Shown here piece after piece: positions 43,584 to 55,954 of a stretch of DNA of 64,000 bases (the stretch's first letter is position 1; the number at the start of each line of letters is the position of its first letter). Below the pieces are notes generated by a model that saw nothing but the letters and a program-made list of their open reading frames with translations, had not been told where the DNA came from and made no database searches. The DNA comes from Massariosphaeria phaeospora (lineage: Eukaryota; Ascomycota; Dothideomycetes; Pleosporales): assembly GCA_011032825.1 (NCBI GenBank), contig JAADJZ010000017.1:967511-1031510 (forward strand), written 5' to 3'. Both the position numbers and the translations under genes were made by a program.

Positions 43584-44540
43584 ATGTCGTCGGCAAAATC
43601 TAAGGCTCTGGAGTACCTCCCACCTCTGGTCGTCTCACCTCAGCAAACGCACAAAACAACTCTGATAATTCTCCATGGCCGTGGCTCCACAGCACACAAG
43701 TTCGCAGAACCATTGCTCGCGCACCCAGTCTCTCATTTGACGACAGCAACCACTCCAACTCCAAGCTCATCCGCGCAACCTCTAGCGTCCTTCCGCGATC
43801 ACTTTCCCAATACTAAATTCGTCTTTCCGACTGCGCCCTTGCGCCGCGCACTCGTGTTCAAGCGCAGCCTCATACACCAATGGTTCGACAATTGGTCATT
43901 GACACAGCCGGAACTCAAGCAGCACTTGCAGGTTGCAGGCCTACGTGAGACTAGCGCCTTCATACACGACATGGTTCGGAAAGAGATGGAGATTGTGGGG
44001 GCAGGAAATGTAGTTCTCATGGGGCTCAGTCAAGGGTGTGCGGCCAGCATTGTTGCGACGCTTCTTTGGGAGGGAGAGGCATTCGGCGCGTTGGTGGGCA
44101 TGTGCGGCTATCTGCCGTTTCGGAAGGGTATGCATGATTGTGTAGATGATGCAGGAGATGGAGAGAAAGACTCATCAGGTGAAGCTGGGGATGACGGAGA
44201 AGACATGTTTGAGCGAGATGATGAAGACTCTGGGGGTGGGACGAAATTCGAGAGGGCTGTTGCCTGGCTGCGCGAGGAGCTACAAGCAAGTAAGCACGGA
44301 GGCGAGATTGCTCCGATGCAGTCGATATCGGTTTTCATGGGCCATGGAACGGATGACGACAAGGTTCCGTGTGAAATCGGCAGATCAGCTGCAGAGTTTC
44401 TGGGAGGTATAGACGTGAAGGTGGATTGGAAAGAGTTTGAGGGGCTGGGCCACTGGTACTCAGAAGATATGCTACGCGATGTAGTCCAATTCTTGAAGGG
44501 TCTGAAGGCATGGGAGGATCCTGTTACCGCTGGGAACTGA
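43584..44540 (+). CDS. Phospholipase/carboxylesterase (acyl-protein-thioesterase-like)
   Basis: Single uninterrupted frame of 318 residues. The family motifs are LHGRGS (30-35), the nucleophile elbow GLSQG (Ser 149) followed by CAAS, an acid-bearing GHGTDDDKVP (about 255-264) and the catalytic His in GLGHWYS (about 291). This is the Abhydrolase_2 family of cytosolic serine esterases that remove acyl groups from proteins or hydrolyse lysophospholipids. An acidic insertion (DDAGDGEKDSSGEAGDDGED, about 184-205) before the last third is unusual for the minimal family and probably a surface loop. Substrate not predictable. No targeting signal seen. Confidence 0.88.
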   Translation: MSSAKSKALEYLPPLVVSPQQTHKTTLIILHGRGSTAHKFAEPLLAHPVSHLTTATTPTPSSSAQPLASFRDHFPNTKFVFPTAPLRRALVFKRSLIHQWFDNWSLTQPELKQHLQVAGLRETSAFIHDMVRKEMEIVGAGNVVLMGLSQGCAASIVATLLWEGEAFGALVGMCGYLPFRKGMHDCVDDAGDGEKDSSGEAGDDGEDMFERDDEDSGGGTKFERAVAWLREELQASKHGGEIAPMQSISVFMGHGTDDDKVPCEIGRSAAEFLGGIDVKVDWKEFEGLGHWYSEDMLRDVVQFLKGLKAWEDPVTAGN

Positions 44541-45315
44541 AGTACAAAGGGCGCTAATCTGAGTCAAGCGTCTTCTCGTGGAATGTTTCTGGCGCTCTGG
44601 AATTTAGACAGCGGCTGCCGTGTTGGGTTCGAGAGAGCATCACGCTGCGGCGTAGTTCGATTGCGCATTATTTGTGATGGATTTGTAGGCTTACTTGGTG
44701 AGAGACCTTGATTTCCTCACTTGCAATAACTAACTCAGACCTCTCCTTCAGCTACTCAACTGAACGTGACGACTGTTGAAGCTGTGTGTACTCCGGACTC
44801 TCAACAATCTCGATGTGACGCTCTTGTTGTAAACTCCCTATGCGTCTTGAAGCGCTTATTTATCTTGGCTGCTGTGCCGCATCGCAGTCTCTCACATCCC
44901 GCGCGAGCTGTGCCACATAGCCTCTTCCGATCCAGCTCGAGTGCTTGAATAGCGCGCGCATATCAACCGCGAAATGATTGGTATCGCAATCTTCTTCTTG
45001 TCTCTTACGGCCGATGGATTGTATCATCAAGCGCTGTGAGTTGAAATGGCCGGCGCATCTCTCTCCTTCGACGACTACCTGTGGGATGAGTGTCAGCCTT
45101 GAGGAGTACAAGAAGTCGGAATGATCACATTGCAAGTGTTGTATAACAATCAAATCTCGCTATCTTAGCATCCTATTATCAGTTCAGTGTGGTTCACCCG
45201 CCAATCTCCCCACCATTCCTTCGAATCCTGCATAACTGTCACACCATCGCATCGTCTTCATTTTACGCTTTTCGACCAAATATTCCTCGGACGAACCGCG
45301 AATCCTAGTTCTTAG
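44541..45315. other. Intergenic, no gene recognised
   Basis: No coding or RNA feature recognised. Confidence 0.4.
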
Positions 45316-45535
45316 ATGTCGGCCGAATCTCTCGACGTGTATGTGGCATTCGGACAGCGACGGGGCACCGACCCCCTCCACTGGATGTTGCTGGTCGTGC
45401 CGCGAGGTGTCGATCGATGCACATATTATCATGTCACTGGGGGTCCGACTCAAGGGACGGGATACACGCTCATGATCCAAGCCAACAAGAGAGTGGGCAG
45501 CACTGGAATCGCTTCAATGGAGCTCGTCGGCACAG
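45316..45535 (+). pseudogene. 5' part of a small conserved fungal protein, cut by a hAT element
   Basis: The frame MSAESLDVYVAFGQRRG, LHWMLLVVPRG, YYHVTGG, SMELVGTVA resembles the N-terminal half of a family of small fungal proteins I know only as hypothetical (pattern Y-A-F, HW-LLV, YHV-G, VG-V). Family members continue with a WNC-type segment. Here the match stops at about 45,530, where the hAT terminal inverted repeat begins, and the frame runs into element sequence and ends at 45,582. I could not find the missing 3' half beyond the element. Confidence 0.5.
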
Positions 45536-48500
45536 TTGCTATCAATCAAATCAGTCAGGCCGAGGCCTCTGGCCTGATTTGACTGGTGTTTTCAAGAGAG
45601 GTGAATTGAATTGATTGACTGACTAATCAACAACTCTCGGCCTGATTGAGATCGGATTGATAGACTGCAAACAGATTGATAGACTGTAATCCAAATAGCG
45701 GAAATTGCCGGCAGATGGGAGGGAGGTTAGATTTGTATGAGATTGCCTAGGCGCTATTACCCCAGTCCCATATACTGTACAATTGATCGATTGCCTCTTC
45801 AGTAAGCGGAGTTGTAGCTCTATCCTTGAAGCTAGCCCTGAGCCAGCATCGTACACAGTGAATTGCCGCGAGTAATTGAGGCAACAGAGCTCTACGCTTT
45901 GGCTCTAGGAGATCGCCGACCTCACTAAACATACGTTCACACTCACAGCTAGATGCCGGAATTGATAGTACGTCAATAGCCAGCTGGCTGAGGTTGGGAT
46001 AGAGCTGCTTCATGCCTATCCAATAGGCAATCGGGTCAATTGAATGGGGGTGATCCGATGGGAGATGAGGCTCTCGTCTCCAAAGCTCGTACTCGTTACT
46101 GCTATCGGCAACTGCTCTGCCTTGTACCGGATTTGTAAGCAGATCAATGCTTGCCTGTATATCTAATACCTTGACTTTCTTGCGTAGGCGTTCCAAATCT
46201 AGAGTCTCCTTCGGCTTGTACTCACTCCATAGCGCCTGAAAAGCAGCATCTGATAAGGCAATCCAGCCGGGTTGATCTGCCCATGAGTTTTGACAGTAGA
46301 ACTTCGTGTTTGGGTGCAGTATTGTAGCGGCGTAGTACGCTGGTGAGTTATTAAGTTTCTCTTAGTACTTTTGAAGCTTTTGCCACGCTGCGCGTACGTT
46401 GATAGCTAGATGATCCTCTAGCGAGTCTGCCTGGTTGTAATTGACGCTCTCGTATTGCTGCGCAATCTGCTCGTAGGTGTTGAGTACGTACTCAAAGGTA
46501 GAGATAACGTTATGTAGCGCACCAAATCTTCTACTGTTGCCTCTGCCTTCAAGGCGCTTTGTAGCAACCTTCAACGGCTGTAGAACCTCAATGTACTAAG
46601 TAATAACACTCTAATCTGCTGCGCTCAATCCAGTTGACGTTATCTACGCCGGAGACTTAGCTATCTGATTCCCGCGGGCAGAGGCGTACGCAGCGGCCGT
46701 ACGCGTATTCTCGATATGGTACTGTATGTAGGCATCAAGCGGATTCTTAAGCCTCTCAACGGCTCGCTCAAACGCAGAGCAGAAGGAGTTCTATCTAGTT
46801 ACTACTAGCTTAATCGGCTCAATCTGTTTATATGGCTTCTGTTGAGCTTCTGCCTCCTTGCGTACAAAGCTGTACAGCAAATCGTACTGTTAAGGTGTTT
46901 TGATGTAGTGGAGAACATCTATGAGAACACCTAGCGAGCCATGTTTGCGCCAATCTAGCAACAATCTCTCTTCAAGCGCATGCTAAGTTTCCTCGTTTTC
47001 AAAGGCCTCTTTATTTACCCCAAACATGATTGTTTGGCCTATAAGATTGAGAGTGTAGGGGCCGCAGCGAAGTTGCCGGTGATCTGCATTAAAGCTATAC
47101 ACCTTCGCCAAATAATCTACGGCAGTGTTGTTATTGCCTGCGTTATTTAAAATAAAGTATCCTATTTTTTTAGAGTGAATATTGAAGCTCCGGAGAGTTT
47201 TTTGTATTACTAGAGCAATCTTTTTACCTGTGTGAGCACTAGATAGCTGTGAAAAAGAAATCGGGAGATCTTGAATGCGACCCGCCGAATCCGCGTAGTG
47301 AGCAACAACACCAAGATAGCCTTTCTTGCCTCCTTTTACAGTCCAGCTGTCAAACGATAGGTGTATTTTACTCAGCGCGTTCGACAGGTCCTCTATTACT
47401 TAGAGTTGTAGGTAATTGAACAGTCGCATTGTATATCTAGCTACACTTTGATGATTCTTCTATAGCGCCCCGAGAGCCTTCGGATTAGCTATCTGCAGCA
47501 GATTCCTAAAAGCAGGCGTCTCAAACTCCCTCAGAGGGTAATTGTTTGCCACTAGCTACTTAATAGCTGCTATTTGAAACCTCTGTACGTCAAAGTTGCC
47601 TAGCGCGTTGCCTACTGCTTGCGGGATAACGATGCCGCTGTGTATGAGTTGCTGTATTGTACGCTGGCCACCTAGCAAAGGTGCCTCTATCTGCTCGCCC
47701 GACGGCGTGAGGTTGTGGCCTCGTTTTTGGCCTGTAGATGAGCTGCAGCAGATAAAGTTGATGTACTGACGTCGTACAACCTACCGCCTCTCCGGTCTAT
47801 CGTTTTATCTCTATGGCAGTACGCGCACACGAAAAATATCCGCTCAGAGGCCCGGCGGAGGCATACGCGATAGCCATGACGATAAATCCACGACTTCCGG
47901 TGTTTCTGTGTACGCAGCGGCGCCATATAGTCGGGCAACCGATCCCAGTCAATCCCATTAAAGTTATCTTCAAATCGTGCGTCGAGAGCTTTGTCGGGGG
48001 CAGGCAATTCACCCTCTGTAGCGGATGGGGCGACTGAGGTTGCAGCGGGTGCAGGCGATGGATCACGGCGCTCACGCATCTCCACTTCGAAAGTTTGGGT
48101 ACTCTGCGTATCGGCGGCGGCGAGTGGGACGTTGGCTCATTGTAAATACGGCTAACAAAGTGAATGGGGGCAATTGACAGTGATGGGCGAAAATTTGCGG
48201 GTGCAGAGTACTCAGGGGCGTGCGCTACACTACCGGTAGTTGACTCGTACGCCTGCCGATCGGGGGCCAAAACAAACACCAGAAATCCTATCACGAACTC
48301 GCCATACGCTAATCTCTACAGCCTCAAAAACGGCCCCATCTGTACGAGTGCTATATGGGCCCTTTGGCTAGCTCAGATCTTTGATAGAAAAAACAATCAA
48401 TCCGTTTCTAACTTTCCAATCAGGCTGGCCATCACTGATTGATTTGACTGCAAAAAATCAAGAGAGTGGATTGATTTGATTGACTTATTACATAATCAAT

Positions 48501-48548
48501 CAATCAATTAGTCGACTGCAACGAGACTGATTGTTAGCATCTGTGCCA
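45529..48548 (-). mobile_element. hAT-family DNA transposon, RIP-damaged
   Basis: A roughly 3.0-kb element. The left end GGCACAGTTGCTATCAATCA matches the inverted right end GGCACAGATGCTAACAATCA (18 of 20), which I take as terminal repeats. Inside, the minus strand encodes a hAT transposase. No clear 8-base target duplication flanks these ends, so the exact borders could differ by some bases. TAG codons and TpA-rich stretches indicate RIP-type decay. Confidence 0.8.
45747..48085 (-). pseudogene. hAT transposase, interrupted
   Basis: The N-terminal block (about 48,085-47,687) has a BED-like finger region (KSWIYRHGYRV, VCAYCHRDK, STLSAAAHL). A middle segment near 47,350 carries IHLSFDSWTV, part of the catalytic core. 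The C-terminal dimerisation domain reads DPIAYWIGMKQLYPNLSQLA, then PASSCECERMFSEVGDLL. Several TAG stops and a frame difference between the first and last blocks make it non-functional as it stands. An intron could explain part of the frame change. Confidence 0.8.
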
Positions 48549-48743
48549 TTGTCTGAATAATTACTGTTTGGAGTGTTATGGATGCTGCGCGAGAGCGAAG
48601 GCAAAGCATGAGAAAGTATTAGAGTCTCATTTACAGAGTCTAGAATGTCATGAAAGAAAGACAGCATTATTGTATTACTCAATATATTCTTCCCTATCAT
48701 GGTCTACTTGCCCACAGGTCAAAACTGCTCCTATTTCTCCTCT

Positions 48744-49943
48744 TCAGATCGCAGCGCCGAAAAGCTCAGCACAACTCATCCAGAACTTAGCCTGGGCAAG
48801 GTAAAACGGTTTGATCCCTATCTTGTTGGAGATGGACCAGTACCCTGTAAACATAGGCTCAGATCGCGAACGTGGTAAACGCCTAATCGCTGAGCAGGCA
48901 TCCGCCCAAGCAGGATACCAACCCATGTATTCCCAGTCGATAAGGCAGAGATCGTAGTCCTCGATGCGGCCCGAGGTGCTCGATGCCGACGGTGTGAAAA
49001 TCATATTCTCGAGCTTGAGATCCATATGTGAGAGCGTTGATGCCCCACTCGCCGAGTTTTCCTCAAGGCAGTGGAAGAAGTTGTCGGCGTGTATTTGGTG
49101 CTCGGGGTTTATTGGCCTTTCGACGATGTCGAATACTTGGTATATGAAATTGATCTCAAACGTTTCCCAAGCATGCTTGAGAAAAGCTCCATAGCTATGA
49201 AAAGGACCGTTTATAGCGTTTTTTCGGTGGCTTGCGATCATGCAAAAGGAACCATAACCCTGACTATTGACACGACCGAAGAAACCTGGATGCGGAGGTG
49301 GAATAGAGCGGAGGAGCTGTAGTTGTTCACCGATCTTGCCGTAAAGCTTGAGCCTAGTCTCAAACGGCAATTTCTCCCACTTCTCATCATCGAGAGGAAT
49401 ACCATCGATGAATTCCATGACCATGTAATAATAGGTAGGTAGCGTGGCACGAGTTGCCTTTCGAAAAAACTTGAGATAGCCGGCCGGGTCTGCGCCTTGG
49501 TGCGAAAAGGTCGCATATAGTTTTGGAGTCCGGACATTATGGTCCTGAAGAAAGAGGAGGTTTTCAGCTTCCTGAAAGTATCGTGTTAGTACTTATCGTT
49601 TCCTGGTAAGATTATAGCTTACCTGGAGGAGCGCGGATCTATTTGTAGAGAATTTAACCGCGTATACTTTGTTGATACGATAGAGCACGGGGGTGGGGTC
49701 CGCACGAACGAGTTCTGGGGGTCGAGCGTTTTCAACATCCTCAGCCGTAGGCAATGGAGCTGGAAGAGACTCGCTAGGCGCGGTATAGGGGAAGGGCATC
49801 TTGATGCATTCCTCTATTAGTAAGTTCTTTCCCGCCTTTTCATCTTCAGCCCGCATAGCCTTGGCCTTTGCCCAATCATCGGTTCTATAATACTTCAGTA
49901 GAAGGGCTGGCCCGTCTAGCATGATTACTAGCAAGGGTAACAC
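48744..49943 (-). CDS. APH-family (aminoglycoside-phosphotransferase-like) kinase
   Basis: Two exons, 49943-49623 and 49571-48744, with a 51-base intron containing a perfect TACTAAC branch site; 382 residues. The kinase-like fold is shown by AVKFSTNRSALLQEAEN (Lys and helix C region), MVMEFIDGIPL (hinge), the catalytic loop LSHMDLKLENMIF (HxDxxxxN) and the metal-binding LIDWEYMGWYP. This is the APH/choline-kinase-like family that is greatly expanded in fungi. Most members have unknown substrates and are not antibiotic-resistance enzymes. It is intact despite lying between decayed transposons, with its stop about 195 bases from the hAT end. Confidence 0.85.
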
Positions 49944-51176
49944 AGAGTAGAGATATAAGGGATAAGAGTAGATTAGCGTAAGCTGTGGTGCACGACGTAA
50001 AGCGAGAAAGAGATAAAAAGCAAAGTTGTTAGGCGTAGAGAGGGTTTATATAGTTAAAGGCACACTCTGCGAGTGAACATAGCACTCCTTTCAGACACAA
50101 GCCACAATACTAGAGCGAAGTTGACTTCTTGTCGTGATCCTGAACCCGGAATGCCGAGAGCCTTCTTCTTTGTTACGAAGCCCACTAGGGCGCATTTATA
50201 TTCTGCAATTGCTTTAGCAGTCTACGGTACGCTTTGTTATTATGACGATCAACGTTGGAGTAGGTAACGATGAAAGTATTTCTCAGTAGTAGCGTGATGT
50301 TTGCGTCAGCTTTTGGATTTGTGAATGGAGTGTTCTATCCCATGGCCCGGATTGCACCGTTATAAGAGTGCAATACTTTGTTAAGAATAGAGGCTACGCA
50401 TACAGCGGGTATATCTGAGTTTCCAAAGGTACAGTGCAATACTTTTTTTTAGTGTACAGTGCCTATACGCTCCCTTGGCAGATTTAGTTTAAATTTAGAC
50501 ACATAGCTCAACGCACGTAGACGCACAATTTAAGTAAGTTGCAGCGCAAACATCTTTGTAGTTAAAAAGCTAATATTTTGATGTTCGTAGACGCGCTGCG
50601 GGTTTGTGACGTCTAAAAGAGCTATTGTAATTAACTTTAAGTAAGCGCCGATCTAACGCGTACGTTACGCGTTAGGTCTGAAATATTTAGCTAAAAGCAG
50701 AGCGCGTAGGTACAAGACGCAGGTACACGCAGGTACATGCAGGCATTGCCAAAGACTGCGTTCAGCAATTTAACATGTCCGAACATAATATTGCATGTCA
50801 GCATTTTGAGCATGTGGTTGAGTACCGCGTAGCAGCGTGCAGAGAGTGCAGGTATGCAGTATAGCCAAATCAAATTGAAGGCTATTTACAGGAGCAGCAC
50901 AGGATCCGTCGCAAGAAAGCAGAAGCAATTGGCTAGCAGATTCGCAGCTGGCCAGGGTTAGTCCTGTATCCCAGCGAGCTCGAGCTGCTAGGCGGCGTGC
51001 CAAGGCTTGTACCGCAGCTGCCAGTGTATGCAGATGGGTTATCATGTCAGCTAGGCTTAGGTCAGTGTCTGCGGGTGTTCTAGAGCATTAAGAGTATAAA
51101 AAAACATTGGCGTACAGATCACGGATGGTCAGCAAGCGGCAGGCAAGGACAGCCAAGTTGAACAAGGCAGAAGAGA
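49944..51176. other. A+T-rich intergenic sequence, no gene recognised
   Basis: Composition becomes TpA-rich towards the right, like RIP-affected repeats. A TATATAAA-like string at about 50,045-50,052 on the minus strand could serve the kinase gene. Confidence 0.4.
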
Positions 51177-51536
51177 GTGCAGGCGCAGACAGAGAAGGGA
51201 TACCAGCAAGTACATTGCCAACGACTTTTCGGCAGCCGGCACGGTTCCCAGTACTTCCAGGTGCAGCCGTCTGGCGACGATGGCCTAGACGTCGTACCTG
51301 TCGACGGTAACGCAGCGTGGGCGCGTGTAGGCGAGGCGATGGCGCAGGCGTGGGCGAACGTCGGGAAGCGCACGCAGACTACAATCCAGGCAGGCGAGCG
51401 CGACGAGGTGAACCCGTGGGTCGAGCGGACGCAGTGGCTGCCGTACCTAGTGGGCATGGACAGAGCGGACTTAATAGTGTGTGTTGAGGAGCCAGTCGTA
51501 ACCCTAAACCCTAAACCTTACAAAGCGCTGCTTTAA
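51177..51536 (+). pseudogene. Fragment of a repeat-associated (DUF3505/RecQ-type helicase-like) fungal protein
   Basis: The segment GSQYFQVQPSGDDG followed by NPWVERTQWLPYLVGMDRAD resembles the region upstream of the helicase in multi-copy fungal proteins found near chromosome ends. The similarity is from memory of the family pattern and not verified. No helicase motifs follow; the right side passes into RIP-decayed A+T-rich DNA. The frame end contains two CCCTAAA units. Confidence 0.4.
51489..51510 (+). repeat. Short telomere-like CCCTAAA tandem
   Basis: AACCCTAAACCCTAAACC, a little over two units. Fungal telomeres are usually CCCTAA; this has an extra A, so it may be chance. Confidence 0.3.
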
Positions 51537-51949
51537 AATCTACAAAGAAGCGTCGTGTTGTAGGTGCTAAAAGTGGTGTTGATGCTGCACCTCCGCCGCT
51601 ATCGCTTCCACCTAAAACCACCACGCGCGGCCGCCAAATTAAGGTACTACAAAAATTTAAGTAGTTAGTACAAAAGCTGCGCAAGGCTCTATATAGTACT
51701 ACACTAGAAAATCTTATAATAAAACAATTTGTATGTAGCTCTACAGCTTTATTTTTGCGCGCGCTAATTTTAAACGAGGTAGCTCGTGTACTGTAATAGC
51801 TCGTGTAGCGCACGGGCACTCTAACGTGTCTGTGCGCGTGCCAAGCTACTTCGCGTGCCAAGCTACTTAATACTATCACGAATTAATTAGAATTGAGGCT
51901 GTAGAGCCGCCTATAATTAATATTATCGCAAGATATTTTTTAGAAGTAC

Positions 51950-53860
51950 TATATTGATACTCGCGATTAAATTGTACTACTTATATTTATCTAGAAGCTT
52001 GACGCTGCGGCCGCGACGCGTTAGAATAGCTAGAGTAGCAGATACGCTCTCTAAGGCCTTCGTAGCATCTCTAGTATCAACGCTGCGTTTGTAACGCTTT
52101 TTGCTTTGTAAAAATAGCTGCAAAGCTTTTCTCTTACTTTTTTGTAAAGATTGTAGAGCTTTTGTAGCGTCGCAAGCTTCTTTCTAGCGAGCGCGCTCTG
52201 CTGCCTTTTCTGCTATCTTTTTCTTTCTAGCTACTTTAGCTGCTTCTCGCGCTATACGCTTTTTCTTTGCAATTTTCTTTTTGTATAGCTTAGCTACTTT
52301 CTTTAGCTCTGCTGTTTTTGCTTTTTGAAGCTGCTGCTTTTTCTCTTTCTACTCTCTAACAGATTAACAAACACGTGCTTCTTTTCTCTTCCTTAGTAAC
52401 TAGAAAACAGCTCTACTATAATATTCCTAGCGCTGTTAGAAATCTAGAGCTTTGCTTTTTTTCTTGCGCTTCTCTTTAATAGATAGCGCTTGCTTAATTC
52501 TATTTATTTTATGCTTAAGTAGCTTATTCTAAACAAATAGGTAGTAGAGCGATTAGCGAAGCTTTTGTGTATTTTAATTACTTTAATTCTTTACTACTAA
52601 TTGTACAAGCTTATCTATTTTTCTTTAGTTATAATTGCTAAGCTCTAATAAAAAGCTATTGCCTAATTCTTTATTCTATGCGAACCTATTAAGAATAGGC
52701 TTAGAATTAGGTAGTAATATGCTTGTAGCTCTAAAAGAGCTAAGAATAGTTAATTTCTTAAAAAAAGCTTTCTACGCATTCTAGAATAGAGAAAAGAAGT
52801 TGCTTTTAGTAATAGAAGCTAGGCCCTAGCTTCTATAAAAGTATTCTAATAGCTTTGCTAAGTAAGCCGTTGATAGAAGCTTAAACATTGCTACATTAAG
52901 TAGCTAAAGCGTATAAGTCGAATAAGAAAGTAGAATAGCAAAAAGAATTTTATTCTAATTACAGTAGTTGATAAAATCTATAGTAATATAGAATTCGTAG
53001 CTATCTAGAGTTAAGAGTTAATAGAATCGTTAGGTTTTTTCTTTTGTACAGCGATTAAATACTTGCTTAAGCTAAGCAAGTTCAATATCGTTGTTGTCTA
53101 GCTAGAAAGTAATAAGGTAATAATACTAGGTGTTTTTCTGCCTAAATATCGTTTACCTAGCTTAATTAAATGCCTTTGTTAGCAGCTTTATAGATAAAGC
53201 TTAAAAGCAAAGCATTCTATTGCGTATATACATGCTAGAAGTATAATCTATGCGCAGCTTCTATTCTAAAGCAATGCTCTAACTTTTTTCTTTTTCTACA
53301 TTCGTTAGCTGAATATTTTCTTTAATCTGCTTACAATACTAATTATAAAGCTTTTTCATCTATATTGTACGTATAACGAGAATTTATTGATATTAATCAA
53401 TCTTGCTATGTAGAAGCTAAAAATAGAAGCAATATTTATTTTCTAAATTAGCTTTGTAGCGATCCTGGTCCATCTCTCTCTGCCAGCGTGAAATGAGATA
53501 GCTCAGGTTTCTGCAGAGGAAGCGGGTAACCTAGCTTTCTGAAACCTCTCTACTAGCTAAAGTAGACGCAAAGCCGCGTATCATCTCTCTCGTAGGGGGT
53601 GTACGCCTCTTAGTCAAGGTTTCAATATACTGTACGAGCTCGGTTTCGCGTTGTGGGTCGAGGAGGAGGTGGGAATCGGTGCGGGTGCGCATTTGATTTC
53701 GGTGGCGGCGTTGCAGTGTAGACCGTACAACACCATACTTTTTTGCGATTTGGCGGTAGCTGAAATTATCTCCAGCTTCACGCGATTCTATTTCTTCAAT
53801 CGCTTTCTGAATTGGATCCATATTGGTGGAGTTATGGGGCGTCGCAATTACGTGTAATTA
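51950..53860 (-). mobile_element. Fot1/pogo-type Tc1-mariner DNA transposon, RIP-decayed
   Basis: Starts with a pogo N-terminus (53821-53531) and ends with a lysine-rich tail on the minus strand near 52,370-52,140 (KKKIAKKKRIAR, RKKKIAEKAAERAR), as in Fot1/pogo transposases. The body is extremely TpA-rich with frequent stops. Terminal repeats could not be fixed; borders are approximate. Confidence 0.65.
53531..53821 (-). pseudogene. N-terminal HTH part of a pogo-type transposase
   Basis: MDPIQKAIEEIESRE, then YRQIAKKYGVVRSTLQRRH, is the Psq-type helix-turn-helix. A CENP-B-like second helix region begins at LDPQRETELVQYIE. The frame closes on a TAG at 53,531. Continuing through it gives VTRFLCRN and LISRWQREMDQDRYKA, matching the family's WVTRFL...R pattern, so the stop is a former TGG (Trp). 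Confidence 0.75.
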
Positions 53861-54489
53861 TGTTGGGGTGGCGCGTTACGCGACCTGGCGCACTGCGCGC
53901 ACGGGCATGGTAACGCGTCTGCAGATACCAACCTCAAACAACGAGATATTATTATTGCTTTCTGCAACCTTTTTAGAGACTATACTAGGGCCGCCTAAGG
54001 GACTATCATACGCGCTGTTCTCGATAAGTATGAAATATCCCGAAAGTTCTACTGCTTTGTAGGCGATATTGTGCAGTGCGAAATACCGTCCATACCCAAA
54101 AATAGCGAAACAAGCCCCGGGAGATCCTCAGATCAGCAGGCAATGTCCGCGGGCCATCAAGCAGGGTCTGCTAGCGTGTAAACAACTCTATGAGATCATC
54201 CAGCCCCATAGAAAAGTGAAGGGCAACGGATGTCCCGCCGGAAGTGGCGCATCCGAGTTCCCTATCGAGTATGGTAGCTCCTTAACCTCGCGCTATGCTA
54301 ATTTTGGGGTATGGAAGGTATTTCGCACTGCACCAATAACGCGACTAACTAGCAACAACGGCAAGCTTATCGCGAGCCTCAACCTGCACCTTAACATCAA
54401 CATCACGGCGAACAACCGCATACGCTGTGCCAGCATATTATCAACCTCGTCGTTAAGGCAACGATATACGGGAAGGAAGTAAGCGAGTG
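53861..54489. other. Inter-element sequence, no gene recognised
   Basis: Contains a plus frame (54,069-54,482) without recognisable content. It may be non-coding DNA between two transposon remnants. Confidence 0.35.
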
Positions 54490-55640
54490 AAAACAGCAAC
54501 TAGCTAAAGCTGCTCTTAGTAAGCAGTTTTAGCTTTGGAGGAACTTTGGTGTTGTTGGCTAGCTTTACAACTTCGTAAATGCAGTGTGTGCATCTTACAA
54601 GCGTCGCGAGCTCTTCAACACGGTGCAATTAGAGGTAAACAACAAGCTGCTGTACTATTCAACACTCTAGAGCTTCGTCAAGATAGTAGCGTTCGCTAGA
54701 ACAGCGTCTATCTTATGCTCTTCCGCTGCTACGAACTTAAGGAACATATTAATCGCTTCATCGCCGGCTCGCCGGCTATGAAGCTTCTGCGACGAGCTCG
54801 ATTACAGCCCCTCTACGACACGATTACTAAAGACGACTAGAATAACGTGAAAGATCTCATCGACTTCCTCGAGGCTCTATACTAGATAACGAAGCAGCTA
54901 GAGAGCAACAACAGCGGCAATAGCTTCGATTACTTTGGCAAACACTGCTAAACTTGCAAGCTTTGTAGGTGCACTTTGAGGAAGCTCGCGAGCAGCCTCA
55001 CAGTGAGTACATAGCTTCTGCGATTGCCCTCGGCTTCGAGAAGCTCAACACCTACTTCACAACTCTTATCTATAAGCCTAACGTCAGCTACTACACCATC
55101 GCTACTGCCTCAACCTAGCGCTCCGCTTGAACTAGTTTCAAACCCAGTAGAAGCACTATCTCCAGTGGGTAACCAAGGCGCAGAAGTCGCTCAAGAAGGT
55201 GTTTGATGACTACGTAAAGCAGGACGCCGCAGCTGACAACGACAAGCTCTGAGAACCACCTCCATCACGCTGCAAGCTCCTAGCCAACGACCTCTACTTA
55301 CGGGCCACTGCCGTCGACACTCACCTTCTCACCGGCAGCAAAACAAACAGCAGCGACGCTTTAGGCAGGTTGATGAGTACTTCGAAGCACTTTGCGCTGA
55401 CCTCAATACTACAAACGAGAGAGAGACCGCTTTTAGAGGAGCCGTACGAGTGGTGGCAGGCTCACGGCCGTAACCGGTACCCCATCCTCTTTAAAATGGC
55501 TACCGACTACCTCGCCATCCCATCTACGAGCTGCGACTGCGAGCGCGCCTTCAGCTCCGCGCGACGAACTATCATGACGACCGAAACGGGCTTAGCGGCA
55601 GCACAATCGAGGCACTACAATTGCAGAAGAACTAGGTAAG
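54490..55640 (+). mobile_element. C-terminal part of a second hAT transposon, RIP-decayed
   Basis: In shifting frames on the plus strand: LWRNFGVVG and LYNFVNAVCASYKRR, then NSVYLMLFRCYELKEHINRF, and finally the dimerisation domain EPYEWWQAHGRNRYPILF with PSTSCDCERAFSSARRTI (55,430-55,600). The N-terminal half with the zinc finger is not present. Its orientation is opposite to the hAT at 45.5 kb. Terminal repeats not identified. Confidence 0.72.
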
Positions 55641-55954
55641 GAGAGGTGTTGTGAAGAGCAGTATCACGGAGCTCGCAAAACGGGTGGAGAGCCTCACCAA
55701 AACGAGCGATTTTGGATCGATCGATTCCGCCTTGCGCTGCTCTTTCAGCTCCTCCCAAAACGTCACCCTGAGCCAATAGGCGGCCTGTGCCACCTACGGC
55801 AGTACCTACGGTTACGACAGCCTCCCATACCCAAACCTTCACCACCGTACGTAGCGTAGGCCCAATCGGGCCGTAGCGTAGGCTGACTACCCACTAGTAG
55901 CCGTACTACGGACTGCTGGCCACGCTGTGTCGACATTCAGCATTAGTCGAAGCC

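Noticed and set aside
53861..53930. Terminal inverted repeats for the pogo-type element
   Set aside because: G+C-rich strings near 51,810 and 53,900 look vaguely complementary but do not align convincingly.
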